DNA from: Psychrobacter urativorans
GTDB lineage: Bacteria > Pseudomonadota > Gammaproteobacteria > Pseudomonadales > Moraxellaceae
Assembly: GCF_001298525.1 (NCBI RefSeq)
Contig: NZ_CP012678.1
Coordinates: 1,860,001 to 1,924,000 of the forward strand
Direction: 5' to 3'
DNA: 64,000 nucleotides
The position numbers were made by a program, and so were the translations under genes. Shown here one piece after another: positions 20,681 to 30,732 of the stretch (its first letter is position 1; the number at the start of each line of letters is the position of its first letter). Below the pieces are notes generated by a model. It searched no databases. It was not told where the DNA came from and saw nothing but the letters and a program-made list of their open reading frames with translations.

Positions 20681-21952
20681 TTAAAACGGCAATTTCGTAA
20701 ATATCTGCAATACCGTCGCGTTAACGATATCAACAAAGAAAGCACCAACCATCGGTACAATTAAAAACGCCTTAGGTGATGGCAAATAGCGATCGGTAAC
20801 CGCCTGCATATTAGCAATCGCAGTTGGCGTTGCGCCCATACCAAAACCACAGTGTCCGGCTGCTAATACCGCCGCATCATAATCTTTGCCCATGATTCTA
20901 AAGGTGATGAAGTAAGCATAAGCAATCATAACCGCAGTTTGCACCAGTAAAATAATTAAAACTGGACCGGCTAAATCTGTCAATTCCCATAGCTTTAGCG
21001 ACAACAGCGCCATGGCTAGAAACAGGCTTAACGAGGCGTTACCAATCACATCAATCGCGCGGTCAAACATATCAAAGTTAAAGACCATAGTCAGTGCATT
21101 ACGAATAATCACGCCACCTGCTAATGCCCAAACGAAGGTAGGCAACTCAAATGCCGTGCCCTGTGCAACGATGGTCATCAAGTCGGCAAACGCCAAAGCA
21201 CCTGCAAATAACGCCAAACTTTCAATGGTAGAAGAGGCGGTAATCAGACGAATATTATCCGGCTTCTCAAACATCTCTTCATGTCTATTATCACCATCTT
21301 CGTTATGTTTGGTGCTATATAATGACTGCTTACCGGCAAGCTTTTCAACGTCACTTTGATTTGCATTGACTGGAGCTGGTTTAAGCCCCATTTTGTTGAT
21401 CAATCGGCGCGCAACAGGACCACCAACTAGACCACCTGCAACCAAACCATAAGTCGCAGCAGCAATACCAAGGGTCGTGGCACCAACCACGCCGTATTGT
21501 TCTTCTAATACAATACCCCATGCCCCAGCCGTACCGTGTCCACCGGTTAAGGCGATAGAACCTGTTACCAAACCGAGCAGCGGATCAAGCCCAAGTACGC
21601 TTGCCATGGCTACCCCAACCACATCCTGCAAGATAATAAAAACGGATACGACAATGGTAAAAATGAGTAACGGTGAGCCACCCGCTTTAAGACGCCCAAA
21701 GTCGGCACTCAGACCAATTGAGGCAAAAAACATCAGCATGGTCGCCGTCTGTAATGCTTGATTGAAGGTAAAACTATAACCCCATACTAAGTTAAGAGCA
21801 TATACAATCGCGGCAGCAACCAGACCGCCTGCGACAGGCTCTGGAATATTAAAGTCCTCTAAGAACTTAATTTTCTTGACCAAGAAGCGCCCAAGTAGTA
21901 ATACCAACGTCGCTAAAATGAGCGTGTAATATCCATTTAAAGTAACTTCCAT
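20681..21952 (-). CDS. gltS: Sodium/glutamate symporter GltS
   Basis: Inner-membrane Na+-coupled glutamate uptake carrier (ESS family), 423 residues, with ten or more hydrophobic segments. Family blocks are FNIPEPVAGGLVAA near the N-terminus, GGHGTAGAWG in the first half and GHCGFGMGATPTAIANM in the second half: the two re-entrant repeats expected of GltS. The middle hydrophilic loop (about 195-235) carries a charged KHNEDGDNRHEE stretch. Its neighbour proA also uses glutamate-derived carbon. Confidence 0.95.
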   Translation of the reverse strand: MEVTLNGYYTLILATLVLLLGRFLVKKIKFLEDFNIPEPVAGGLVAAAIVYALNLVWGYSFTFNQALQTATMLMFFASIGLSADFGRLKAGGSPLLIFTIVVSVFIILQDVVGVAMASVLGLDPLLGLVTGSIALTGGHGTAGAWGIVLEEQYGVVGATTLGIAAATYGLVAGGLVGGPVARRLINKMGLKPAPVNANQSDVEKLAGKQSLYSTKHNEDGDNRHEEMFEKPDNIRLITASSTIESLALFAGALAFADLMTIVAQGTAFELPTFVWALAGGVIIRNALTMVFNFDMFDRAIDVIGNASLSLFLAMALLSLKLWELTDLAGPVLIILLVQTAVMIAYAYFITFRIMGKDYDAAVLAAGHCGFGMGATPTAIANMQAVTDRYLPSPKAFLIVPMVGAFFVDIVNATVLQIFTKLPF

Positions 21953-22364
21953 GAGTGTGTCCTTTTATAAATATAAATGAACCTGAATTCGGGATAAGTC
22001 TGGCAGTATCTCGAATTTAGGTTTGAAGCATTAGGTTTAAAACATAAGTCACTGCAATAAACAACTTACCAGCATTTGATACCACCATTCATCACAGCGA
22101 CTGACTCAAATTTTTATAAGCATTTTCAGCTAACAGGCTAAAATTAGGTACAAAGCTGTAACTTAAATGCTGCATATCAGTTAAATAGCGTTGTAAATAG
22201 GTTATATTACTATCAGTTAAACATTCTCAAACTATATTTTATGTATATAAAAAGTAGTTTAGGAAATAAATATTGTAAAACTCATCAGTAAAATCAGATG
22301 AGATAGACGCATGATTGAATATCAAAAATAACCTGCCCGCCAATCATGACGCCCAATTTAAAAC
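21953..22364. other. gltS upstream region
   Basis: About 410 AT-rich bases between the gltS start and the proA terminator. No ORF or RNA gene recognised. Confidence 0.4.
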
Positions 22365-22395
22365 TAAAAAAACGCCAGCACTGATGCTGACGTTT
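22365..22395 (-). terminator. Terminator of proA
   Basis: AACGCCAGCA/TGCTGACGTT stem with one mismatch. On the minus strand it ends in seven T, about 50 bases beyond the proA stop. Confidence 0.85.
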
Positions 22396-22444
22396 ATTAT
22401 AAGAGATACATTTTATATCAAATTAACACAATTTTGAATGATTA

Positions 22445-23746
22445 TTACGTTCTAGTTTCGCCATGACCATAGACAATCCACTTTTGTGAGGTTAAGCCTT
22501 GTAGTCCAACTGGACCACGCGCATGGATTTTATCGGTTGAGATACCAATCTCCGCGCCAAGTCCGTACTCAAAACCATCAGCAAAGCGGCTAGAGGCGTT
22601 AATCATGACGCTTGCCGAATCGACTTCACGGATAAAGCGCTGTGACTTGCTGTAATTATCCGTGATAATGACATCGGTATGATGACTGCCGTGGGTATTA
22701 ATGTGCTCAATGGCTTCGTCCAAACCGCTGACAATTTTAATGGCTAAAATGGGCGCTAAATATTCGGTATCCCAATCGGCATCGGTAGCCGCTGATAAAT
22801 GCCCACTAAGTTTGGTATTATTATTTAAAATGGCTTGCGACTTCTCATCAAGACGCAGCTGCATGGCCTCATCGGCTGCAACAATGGCTTCGGCAATTTG
22901 TGGTAATAACGTCTCAGCAATGGCTTCATCGACCAATAACGTCTCCATGGTATTACACGTACCATAGCGATGGGTTTTGGCATTGACGCTAACATCAATC
23001 GCAATTTTTGCCTCAGCGTCACGGTCAATAAAGGTATGACAATTACCATCTAAATGCTTAATCACTGGTACTTTGGCATCCCGGCTAATACGCTCAATCA
23101 AGCCTTTACCACCACGTGGCACAATCACGTCGACATAGTCAGTCATCGTAATCAGCTCGCCAACCGCCGCGCGATCAGTGGTTTGCAATACTTGCACGCT
23201 ATGCTCAGGCAGTTTTGCGTTTTTAAGACCTTGATGAATACACTTGGCAATCGCTTGATTGGATTCAAACGCTTCAGAGCCACCACGCAAAATAATCGCA
23301 TTGCCTGATTTGAGTGCTAATGATGCTGCCTCTAATGTGACATTCGGACGCGACTCATAAATCATGCCGACAACACCAAGTGGTACGCGCATTTTACCCA
23401 AATGTATTCCTGACGGCTGATAGGTCATATCCGTCACTTCGCCAATAGGGTCGGGCAAGGTTGATACGTCTTTTAAGCCCTGCAACATTCCATCAAAGCG
23501 TGCATTATTTAGCTCTAAGCGGTCAAGTAAGGCGGCATCAAGATTATTTTTCGTGCCATTATCCATATCAATTTTATTCGCCGACAAAATGTCTTGTTTG
23601 GACTTGACCAATTCATCATAAATTGCCATTAGCGCAGCATTTTTGATACTCGTATTGGCAGCAGCAAGGGCTCGCGAGGAGACGCGCGCTTGTTTGCCAA
23701 CGGTGTTCATATAGGTTTTGATATCTGATGTGGTCGATTGACTCAT
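22445..23746 (-). CDS. proA: Gamma-glutamyl phosphate reductase
   Basis: Second enzyme of proline synthesis: NADPH-dependent reduction of glutamyl-5-phosphate to the semialdehyde. An aldehyde-dehydrogenase-fold protein of 433 residues. The active-site Cys is about residue 264 in [12 protein letters not shown]. Other blocks are [43 protein letters not shown] and [17 protein letters not shown]. proB is not adjacent. Proline also serves as an osmolyte, but no regulatory site for that is visible. Confidence 0.97.
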   Translation of the reverse strand: MSQSTTSDIKTYMNTVGKQARVSSRALAAANTSIKNAALMAIYDELVKSKQDILSANKIDMDNGTKNNLDAALLDRLELNNARFDGMLQGLKDVSTLPDPIGEVTDMTYQPSGIHLGKMRVPLGVVGMIYESRPNVTLEAASLALKSGNAIILRGGSEAFESNQAIAKCIHQGLKNAKLPEHSVQVLQTTDRAAVGELITMTDYVDVIVPRGGKGLIERISRDAKVPVIKHLDGNCHTFIDRDAEAKIAIDVSVNAKTHRYGTCNTMETLLVDEAIAETLLPQIAEAIVAADEAMQLRLDEKSQAILNNNTKLSGHLSAATDADWDTEYLAPILAIKIVSGLDEAIEHINTHGSHHTDVIITDNYSKSQRFIREVDSASVMINASSRFADGFEYGLGAEIGISTDKIHARGPVGLQGLTSQKWIVYGHGETRT

Positions 23747-24246
23747 TAATTAATTTCCTTATATATATAGGCAATAAAAGTGTGCCTGAAATTCTTGTAA
23801 CTGAATTTTAATAAAAAATATCAAGCAGTTTACTAAATAAAGCAAATGCGCATCAGCAGGCGAAGACTATGCTAAATATCGGCAGTGATGAATAAAAATG
23901 GGCGTTTTAACGCATCTATAGCGTTATGCCATTTAAAATAGATTAGATTAGACCGATAGTAAAGACGAATTTTTGAATAGGATTTTTTATGAACGGTGGT
24001 TTTAGTAGCGAAGCTGTATATTTTGAATTGTTTTTATAATGTACTAAAAAATGGCTGATCTTAATCTACATTGTGCTTATATTGTTCCACTGCTTTTCTA
24101 TTTTACAGTTACGTGTTGTCAACACAATACTGCTGCAACTACTAAGGTGGCTACATTTTTTTATTAGTATAGTTAAACAGTAAATAATTTTAGTATTGCC
24201 TAACGTTTAAAATTTTAGCAACCTCAATCAGATACGAGAGAAAACG
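23747..24246. other. Region between divergent proA and a small lipoprotein gene
   Basis: About 500 AT-rich bases. It contains a short perfect palindrome GTGTTGTCAACAC at 24113-24125 which may be chance. No gene seen. Confidence 0.4.
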
Positions 24247-24531
24247 ATGATGTCACAGACAAGCACAGATAAAAAGACAGCACTGACGATCCATAAAAAA
24301 CTGATATTTGTTACCTTAGCAGCAGCGGCATTAACGCTAAGTGCTTGCGGTAAAAAAGATGCGCCTGTGGTACAAGCTGACCCAGCAGTCGATAACCAAG
24401 CTTCAGTAGAGAAACACGAATCAGCGGTGGCTCATGATGAGGTCGCAGTTGCAAGCGCCAATGAGGGCATGGCAACGACAGATATGCCAAACGATGATGT
24501 CGCTGTAGCGACTGCCGACGACTCTAAATAA
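24247..24531 (+). CDS. Small putative lipoprotein
   Basis: 94 residues: a basic N-terminus, hydrophobic helix and lipobox LTLSAC (Cys34), then an acidic Ala/Val/Asp-rich tail without predicted fold. GAGAG before the ATG is an acceptable ribosome site. It resembles many short Moraxellaceae lipoproteins of unknown role. No operon partner: a terminator-like hairpin follows at 24676. Confidence 0.65.
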   Translation: MMSQTSTDKKTALTIHKKLIFVTLAAAALTLSACGKKDAPVVQADPAVDNQASVEKHESAVAHDEVAVASANEGMATTDMPNDDVAVATADDSK

Positions 24532-24675
24532 TAGACGGTAGAAAATGAACGGTAGAATCAGGCGAGAACGTCTCGACTTACTACCCCAAATATTCTAGAA
24601 TGCACCTGAATACAAATGAGTAGAGCAATCTATTAGCTCAATCGTATAAAACAGCATAGCAGTCATTAAAATGAT

Positions 24676-24717
24676 AAAATAAGCTCAGAGTTGCAATGGC
24701 AGTCTGGGCTATTTTTT
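24676..24717 (+). terminator. Probable terminator after the small lipoprotein gene
   Basis: AATAAGCTCAGA/TCTGGGCTATT stem with a one-base bulge and one wobble pair, followed by six T. Confidence 0.65.
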
Positions 24718-24816
24718 ATGGTGCTTATTGTCATTGCTGTTTATTGGTCATTATTTGCTGATAACTATTTTATTAGTCATGATATCACTGATAATTAGTT
24801 CACTAATAATGATTCA

Positions 24817-24862
24817 TTCATCACTATTATTTATTCATCACTATTATTTATTCATCACTATT
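24817..24862 (+). repeat. 17-base tandem repeat just upstream of an ABC ATPase gene
   Basis: TTCATCACTATTATTTA occurs twice in full (24817-24833, 24834-24850) and a third time in part (24851-24862). It ends 16 bases before the ATG of the ATPase gene. Confidence 0.92.
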
Positions 24863-24878
24863 GGAAGTCTGCTAAACC

Positions 24879-25670
24879 ATGCCTGATATTGCCAAAGATT
24901 CGACTCGTCCTATCGCCCTTGAGGTACAAGACCTCCATAAAAGCTATGGCTCTCTAGCTGTACTTAAAGGTGTTTCCCTGACCGCTTATGATGGCGATGT
25001 CATCTCTATTCTGGGGTCGTCAGGCTCTGGAAAGTCAACCCTTTTGCGCTGCATTAATTTGCTGGAAAAACCAACACAAGGTCGCATTATCATTGGTAAT
25101 GAAGAGCTGATATTAAAGCCAACCAAAACGGGCGAAATGCAAGCGGCAAATATCAAGCAATTAGAAAGCTTACGCGCGCGTGTGGGTTTTGTGTTCCAGA
25201 ACTTTAACTTGTGGCCGCATAAAACGATTTTGCAAAACATTATCGAAGGACCGACGCAGGTTCTAAAAATTAAAAAAGACCAAGCTATTAGTGATGCGGA
25301 AAAACTGCTCGATAAAGTCGGTTTACTCGATAAAAAAGATGCGTATCCGGCAAATTTGTCTGGTGGTCAGCGTCAGCGTGTGGCGATTGCGCGCGCCCTT
25401 GCCATGCAGCCACAGGTGTTATTATTCGATGAGCCAACTTCCGCGCTTGACCCTGAACTGGTCAATGAGGTGCTCGCGGTCATGCGTGAGCTTGCCGAAG
25501 AAGGGCGTACCATGCTGATTGTCACCCATGAAATGCGTTTTGCTCGTGAAGTCTCTAGTAAAGTGGTGTTCTTGCATCAAGGCGTTATTGAAGAGATGGG
25601 CACACCCGAACAGGTCTTTGATCATCCAAAATCAGAGCGCGTGCGCGACTTTATGGCATCGCATCGCTAG
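24879..25670 (+). CDS. Polar amino-acid ABC transporter, ATP-binding protein
   Basis: HisP/ArtP/GlnQ-type ATPase of 263 residues that powers uptake through the two permeases encoded 3.4 kb downstream. Motifs: Walker A GSSGSGKS (46-53), Q-loop [11 protein letters not shown], signature LSGGQ (160-164), Walker [14 protein letters not shown], and the switch His in [14 protein letters not shown] precedes the ATG at an 11-base distance, slightly long. The three binding-protein genes that follow are probably part of the same system. Substrate class is basic or polar amino acids by family; the exact ligand is unknown. Confidence 0.93.
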   Translation: MPDIAKDSTRPIALEVQDLHKSYGSLAVLKGVSLTAYDGDVISILGSSGSGKSTLLRCINLLEKPTQGRIIIGNEELILKPTKTGEMQAANIKQLESLRARVGFVFQNFNLWPHKTILQNIIEGPTQVLKIKKDQAISDAEKLLDKVGLLDKKDAYPANLSGGQRQRVAIARALAMQPQVLLFDEPTSALDPELVNEVLAVMRELAEEGRTMLIVTHEMRFAREVSSKVVFLHQGVIEEMGTPEQVFDHPKSERVRDFMASHR

Positions 25671-25719
25671 GCACGTTTTAGGTTGATTTTAGGTTAAATA
25701 GTAATTAACGAACTCGTCC

Positions 25720-25751
25720 TCATAAACGGTGTATATATAGACCGTTTATGA
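25720..25751. repeat. Perfect inverted repeat between ATPase and first binding-protein gene
   Basis: TCATAAACGGT and ACCGTTTATGA, perfect 11-base arms with a 10-base AT loop. There is no T run, so it may be a transcript-processing or attenuator hairpin, or an operator. Confidence 0.75.
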
Positions 25752-25912
25752 CATCATAATGACAGTCAATATCTAAAACGTTTGTTTTTGATTTTTGAGT
25801 CAGGTATCATCAACAATTTTATAACTTGTCAATATTGTTACTGTTTTTGTTATCTGGCATGGATGTCAGAGGGTAAAAATATCAGCAACACATATCAGCA
25901 ACCAAGGAATGT

Positions 25913-26710
25913 ATGATGTCGACTTCTCGCCTATTGTGGTCATCGCTGACCCTCACTGCCGCGCTAGCGCTTAGTGCCTGTAGCCCATCGCAAGATGCCA
26001 AAGATACCAATGCTGATGCCCAAGCTGCCGGTACAGCTGGCAAGACTTTACGTATTGCGACTGAAGGCGCATATCCTCCTTTTAACTATACCAATGCCGA
26101 TGGTAGTTTAGCGGGCTATGATATTGACGTTGTCAATGCCTTGTGTAAGCAAATGCAAGCCAAGTGTGAGATTGTCGCGCAAGATTGGGATGGCATTATT
26201 CCTGGCTTATTGGCTAAGAAATACGATGCGGTGATTGCCGGCATGTCTATTACTCCTGAACGTCAAGAAAAAGTTGATTTTACCGAGCCTTATTTTGCCA
26301 ATACGATGGTATGGCTGACTGATACCAAAGGTAAGTTTAATCCCAAATCTATCAAAAACTTAACCCTTGGCGGTCAACGCTCAACGACACCAGGCGCGTA
26401 TTTACAAGACAATTATGACGGTAAAGACGGCAACACCGTACAGTTATATGATAACTACGACAATGCCTATTTAGACCTAAAGTCTGGTCGTAGCGATGCG
26501 GTGTTGGCTGAAAAAGTCTCTGCTAAATCTTGGCTAAAAGACAATCCTGCTGGCTTTGGTATCGTTGGTGATGAGATTGACAATAATGACAATATCGCCA
26601 TTGCTGTGCGTAAAGGTGACCCACTCAAAGAAGACTTTAACAAAGCACTCAGCGAGATTCGTAGTAACGGCACGCTGGCACGCCTTGAGCAAGCAAACTT
26701 CGGTCAATAA
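25913..26710 (+). CDS. Amino-acid ABC transporter binding lipoprotein, paralogue 1
   Basis: Solute-binding protein family 3, 265 residues. Lipobox LALSAC (Cys23) anchors it. The fold starts with LRIATEGAYPPFNYTNADG, with QDWDGIIPGLLAKKYDAVIAGMSITPERQ (blocks at about 95-125) as the family core, then the hinge and lobe 2 (DNYDNAYLDLKSGRSDAV). It captures an amino acid outside the inner membrane and delivers it to the permease pair. First of three tandem paralogues; closest to paralogue 3 in the opening block. Confidence 0.92.
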   Translation: MMSTSRLLWSSLTLTAALALSACSPSQDAKDTNADAQAAGTAGKTLRIATEGAYPPFNYTNADGSLAGYDIDVVNALCKQMQAKCEIVAQDWDGIIPGLLAKKYDAVIAGMSITPERQEKVDFTEPYFANTMVWLTDTKGKFNPKSIKNLTLGGQRSTTPGAYLQDNYDGKDGNTVQLYDNYDNAYLDLKSGRSDAVLAEKVSAKSWLKDNPAGFGIVGDEIDNNDNIAIAVRKGDPLKEDFNKALSEIRSNGTLARLEQANFGQ

Positions 26711-26761
26711 ACTAGCGGTCACTATCTATACTGCGGGTCAACTCATAAAGGAAGCGTAAAA

Positions 26762-27679
26762 ATGTCAATTTCAATTACTCATAAAGCATTGTGGCTTGCC
26801 CCGCTTAGTGCTGCAATGCTCATGCTAGCTGGCTGTAGTAATAGCTCAACGCCAGAAGAGGGCGCGGCGACCGATACGGCAACTGATAGCGCGCCGATGA
26901 CTATAAAAATCGCGACCGAATCAAGCTATAAACCGTTTAGCTATACCGACGCGGATGGCAAACTTATTGGCTATGAGATTGAGTTGGTTGATGCTCTTTG
27001 TGCGCAAATGAAGGCGAATTGTGAAGTTATCTCACAAGACTGGGATGGTTTAATCCCAGGATTAAATGCAAAGAAATTCGATGCCATTATGGCAGGTATT
27101 TCCATCACCCCTGAACGTCAAGAAGTGGTCGACTTCTCAGATCCCTACTTTTATACCAGTATTATTTTAATCGGTAAAAAAGGCGATGATGTCCGTATCG
27201 ATGCCCTCAAAGGTCAACCTGTTGCCTCACAGCGTGCCACCGTTGCTTCGCAGTACTTGCAAGATAAACATGCAGAAGCCGATATTAAACTTTATGACAC
27301 CCAAGATAATGCCTATTTAGACCTAACGTCAGGTCGTGTACGCGCCATGATGTCAGATAAAGTCACGGGTATGGATTGGTTAAAAACCCCTGCTGGCAAG
27401 GACTATGAAGTCAAAGGGCAAGAAATCACTACTGATAAAGATGCCATGGGTATTGGCTTCCGTAAAGGGGATCCGTTAGTGGCTAAATTCAATAAAGCAT
27501 TAGCTGAGATAAAAGCTAATGGTACTTATGATCAAATCTCTGGCAGCTACTTTGGCACTAGCTCGACGGCTGCTGCGCAAAAAGTGGTAGCGATTAATGA
27601 CGTAAATAATGACGTAAAAGGCGTCGCAATAGCTAAAGATGCAAATGCTGACGCTAGCAATTCTACTACTGCGAAATAA
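26762..27679 (+). CDS. Amino-acid ABC transporter binding lipoprotein, paralogue 2
   Basis: Solute-binding protein family 3, 305 residues, lipobox LMLAGC (Cys25). It has the same core (IKIATESSYKPFSYTDADG, QDWDGLIPGLNAKKFDAIM) but differs in residues lining the ligand cleft, such as SSYKPF instead of GAYPPF, so its ligand may differ. A 35-residue Ala/Asp/Asn-rich tail follows the fold and looks disordered. It starts 51 bases after paralogue 1 with an AAGGAAG ribosome site. Confidence 0.92.
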   Translation: MSISITHKALWLAPLSAAMLMLAGCSNSSTPEEGAATDTATDSAPMTIKIATESSYKPFSYTDADGKLIGYEIELVDALCAQMKANCEVISQDWDGLIPGLNAKKFDAIMAGISITPERQEVVDFSDPYFYTSIILIGKKGDDVRIDALKGQPVASQRATVASQYLQDKHAEADIKLYDTQDNAYLDLTSGRVRAMMSDKVTGMDWLKTPAGKDYEVKGQEITTDKDAMGIGFRKGDPLVAKFNKALAEIKANGTYDQISGSYFGTSSTAAAQKVVAINDVNNDVKGVAIAKDANADASNSTTAK

Positions 27680-27752
27680 TGCGACGTAAACGTGGTAATA
27701 AACTGATTATAGTCAGCTGTCTTTTTATTGAATAAGTAAGTCAAGGATAAGC

Positions 27753-28652
27753 ATGAGCAAAATTTTAATCCCAATGCTAGCAAGCGTGGCTGTCTTAACA
27801 TTAGCAGGTTGTAGTAATAGTCAAGACAGCGCTACGCCAAGTAATACAGAGGCTACTGAAACGAGCGCTGCCACAACGGGCGAGGTGCTACGCATTGGCA
27901 CAGAAGGCGCTTATGCCCCTTTTAACTATACCAATGCCGATGGTACGCTCGGTGGCTTTGATGTCGATATTGCCAAGGCGTTATGTGCGGACATGAAAGT
28001 CACTTGTGAAATTACCGCCCAAGACTGGGATGGCATTATTCCTGGGCTAAAAGCGGGCAAGTATGATGCGATTGTAGCCGCAATGTCGGCAACGCCTGAG
28101 CGCGCGCAGCAAGTTGCCTTTACCGACCCGTATTTTAGCAATACTTTGGTATTTTTGGCGAAGAAAGACAGCGCATTTGATCCCAGTAAAGACAGCGATA
28201 TTAATGCCCATTCGATTGCCGCTCAACGCGCTACTATCTCCTCACAGTGGTTTGAAAAAGCGTATCCAAAAGCCGATATGAAGCTATATGACACCTTGAG
28301 CAATGCGTTTTTGGACTTAGGTTCAGGTCGTGTTGACGCCATGATATCTGACAAACTACCCGCCTTGCAGTGGCTTGGTTCACCATCGGGTAGCAATTAT
28401 GCCCTTAAAGGGAATGAGATTGATATCAATGACAATTTTGCGATTGCGGTGCGTCCGGGTGATGCGTTGCAAGCCAAAATTAATCAATCTTTAGCCAATA
28501 TAAAAGCCAATGGCATTTACGATAAAATCAATCAACAGTATTTTTCAGTTCCATCAGCCGCCAATACTGCTGCCAACACGGCTCAAACTGAGCCTACAAC
28601 AGACAACAGTAATGACAAAGACGTCAGCACTGAAACCAATACTAAAAAATAG
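27753..28652 (+). CDS. Amino-acid ABC transporter binding lipoprotein, paralogue 3
   Basis: Solute-binding protein family 3, 299 residues, lipobox LTLAGC (Cys20). The opening LRIGTEGAYAPFNYTNADG matches paralogue 1 closely. The second lobe (DTLSNAFLDLGSGRVDAM) is its own variant. It ends in a 30-residue Thr/Asn/Asp-rich tail. A clear terminator follows at 28708, so the three binding proteins can be made in excess over the permeases. Confidence 0.92.
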   Translation: MSKILIPMLASVAVLTLAGCSNSQDSATPSNTEATETSAATTGEVLRIGTEGAYAPFNYTNADGTLGGFDVDIAKALCADMKVTCEITAQDWDGIIPGLKAGKYDAIVAAMSATPERAQQVAFTDPYFSNTLVFLAKKDSAFDPSKDSDINAHSIAAQRATISSQWFEKAYPKADMKLYDTLSNAFLDLGSGRVDAMISDKLPALQWLGSPSGSNYALKGNEIDINDNFAIAVRPGDALQAKINQSLANIKANGIYDKINQQYFSVPSAANTAANTAQTEPTTDNSNDKDVSTETNTKK

Positions 28653-28707
28653 TTGGCAAATGTAAAACAACTATTAAGTATAAAATAGATGTCGAACAAT
28701 CATGTAT

Positions 28708-28742
28708 AAGGATATCGCTACGTCAGCTATATCCTTTTTGTC
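28708..28742 (+). terminator. Terminator after the third binding-protein gene
   Basis: AAGGATATCGCT/AGCTATATCCTT stem with one mismatch, a 5-base loop, and then a T-rich run. Confidence 0.85.
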
Positions 28743-29084
28743 TTTTTAATGAAAAATGCCTTTTTGTATAAAAAAACGGCTTTTTAAAAAATTTACTGCT
28801 CAGTATTGTTAAATATACCTTATTTATACGGGTTTTAAACTAATAAGTGTCTATTTGAGCACCGTTTTTGCGTGCCAGTAGTAACATGACGTGGCGTGAA
28901 TATGATAAAATCACCAGTCATTTTTACCCTGTCAATCGACCATACCTTGATATCGGTCTCATACGTGAGCCTAACCTGTTGCTCTGTTATAGATAGCAAA
29001 AGGCTGTATTTACCGATTTGGGTACCGATTCTTTTCATCAATATTTTGCTAACTGGCTAATATAAAGAGACTAAGTGGACAATT
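28743..29084 (+). other. Permease upstream region
   Basis: About 340 AT-rich bases between the terminator and the first permease. It should hold the permease promoter. A short minus-strand ORF here has no recognisable content and no ribosome site. Confidence 0.4.
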
Positions 29085-29819
29085 GTGTTTGATTTACAAG
29101 GATTTGGCGCGCTATTACTAAGCGGCGCAACCGTCACCATCAAGCTTGCTGCGACCAGTGTCGTGATAGGTCTGATTTTGGGGCTAATGGGTGCCACTGC
29201 CAAGCTGTCTAATGTCTGGCTGTTGCGTAAACTTGCGACCCTTTATACGGCGACGATGCGCGGTATTCCTGAGCTACTATTAGTACTGTTCATTTACTAC
29301 GGCGGCTCCATGCTGCTCATGAGCATTCTCAAAAACTTCGGTTACAATGATTATATTGAGATTAGTGCGTTTTGGGGCGGGGTCATGGCGTTATCAATCG
29401 CCTTTGGTGCCTATGCGACTGAAATCTTCCGGATGTCCATTCAAGAGATTCCGATAGGACAAAATGAAGCGGCGCAAGCGATTGGCATGCGTCCTTTGCA
29501 AACTTTTTATCGTATTACGTTGCCACAAATATGGCAAATTGCGCTACCGGGTTTGGGTAATTTATTTTTGGTGCTCCTAAAAGATACCGCATTGGTGTCA
29601 GTAGTGGGTCTAAAAGACATTATGTATCAGTCATCGCGCGCGGCGCAATCGACGCAGCAGCCGTTTACCTTTTATATGGCAGCCGCAATTATTTATTTAG
29701 GGCTGACTATGCTGATTACTGGCTTTATGATGTGGCTTGAATGGCGCGCCAATCCAGCGGCGCGTTATGCTAAAAAAATTAGCCGTCAATCAACCAACCG
29801 TCAATCGACCATAGGGTAG
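29085..29819 (+). CDS. Polar amino-acid ABC transporter permease 1 (HisQ type)
   Basis: Inner-membrane permease of 244 residues with about five helices. The domain opens with SGATVTIKLAATSVVIGLILG and carries the EAA loop (GQNEAAQAIGMRPLQTFYRITLPQ), which docks to the ATPase. It starts with GTG, supported by an AGTGGA ribosome site. The C-terminal tail ends in a repeated RQSTNRQST. It is followed after 13 bases by its partner permease. Confidence 0.9.
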   Translation: MFDLQGFGALLLSGATVTIKLAATSVVIGLILGLMGATAKLSNVWLLRKLATLYTATMRGIPELLLVLFIYYGGSMLLMSILKNFGYNDYIEISAFWGGVMALSIAFGAYATEIFRMSIQEIPIGQNEAAQAIGMRPLQTFYRITLPQIWQIALPGLGNLFLVLLKDTALVSVVGLKDIMYQSSRAAQSTQQPFTFYMAAAIIYLGLTMLITGFMMWLEWRANPAARYAKKISRQSTNRQSTIG

Positions 29820-29832
29820 AGGAGAGTTACTC

Positions 29833-30558
29833 ATGGATTGGAATTGGCAGGTTATTTTTGATCATATCCCAGATTTATTAGGTGGTGCGGTGCTAACCGT
29901 ACAGCTGGTGGTTATCTCCGGCATTATTGGGCTATTTTTTGGCTTGATTTTAGCGCAGCTGCGCTTGTCTAAAAGCTGGGCAGTACAGGTATTACCATTT
30001 TCTTATATTTTCTTTTTTCGTGGCACCCCGCTACTGGTACAGATATTCCTAATTTACTACGGTCTGGGGCAGTTTGAAGCCGTCCGTAATTCGTTCTTAT
30101 GGGAACCGGTGCTCAGCCAAGCGTATTGGTGCGCCATCATTGCCTTTACCCTGAATACCAGTGCTTATTTGGCTGAGATTATTCGCGGTGCTATTCAGGC
30201 TATTCCGATTGGTGAGCTTGAGGCTGCGGATGCTATTGGCATGTCAAAATGGCAAAAGCTGACGCGTATTACCTTACCGCGTGCCTTTGGTATTGTGATT
30301 CCTGCTTATAGTAATGAAGTTATCTTTATGCTTAAGGGCAGTGCTTTGGCATCAACCATTGCGTTGATGGACATCACTGGCGTTGCCCGTACCATTAGTG
30401 CGCGCACGTATACTTTGATGGAACTGTTCTTTGCCGCAGGTATCGTTTACCTGCTGTTGTCTTGGGTTATCTTATTTAGCTTTAGACTGTTTGAAAAGAA
30501 AATGAATCGTTATACGACCTATGTACCGCCCGATGTGACGACGCATACTATTCCTTAA
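29833..30558 (+). CDS. Polar amino-acid ABC transporter permease 2 (HisM type)
   Basis: Inner-membrane permease of 241 residues with the family opening LLGGAVLTVQLVVISGIIGL, FRGTPLLVQIFLIYYG, and the EAA loop (GELEAADAIGMSKWQKLTRI). It pairs with permease 1 to form the channel used with the ATPase at 24879. A GAGAG ribosome site precedes the ATG. Confidence 0.92.
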   Translation: MDWNWQVIFDHIPDLLGGAVLTVQLVVISGIIGLFFGLILAQLRLSKSWAVQVLPFSYIFFFRGTPLLVQIFLIYYGLGQFEAVRNSFLWEPVLSQAYWCAIIAFTLNTSAYLAEIIRGAIQAIPIGELEAADAIGMSKWQKLTRITLPRAFGIVIPAYSNEVIFMLKGSALASTIALMDITGVARTISARTYTLMELFFAAGIVYLLLSWVILFSFRLFEKKMNRYTTYVPPDVTTHTIP

Positions 30559-30732
30559 CTTTGTCATTAGTTTTTTACAATGGCTATCTTTATTCTTATT
30601 ATATAAAATATGTTAATAGCATATTCATGCTAACACAAGGTCGTGGGTGTATATTTCTGCACGTTTTTTTATTGGCAGCTCGTAATGATGGGTGATTGCC
30701 AATATTGTTTTTATTGAAAAAGTAGGTGAATT

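Noticed and set aside
24113..24125. Palindrome GTGTTGTCAACAC
   Set aside because: Six-base arms in an AT-rich region can arise by chance, and no known operator fits.
28835..29041. 68-codon minus-strand ORF before the permease genes
   Set aside because: No ribosome site or family features; it lies in the permease promoter region.
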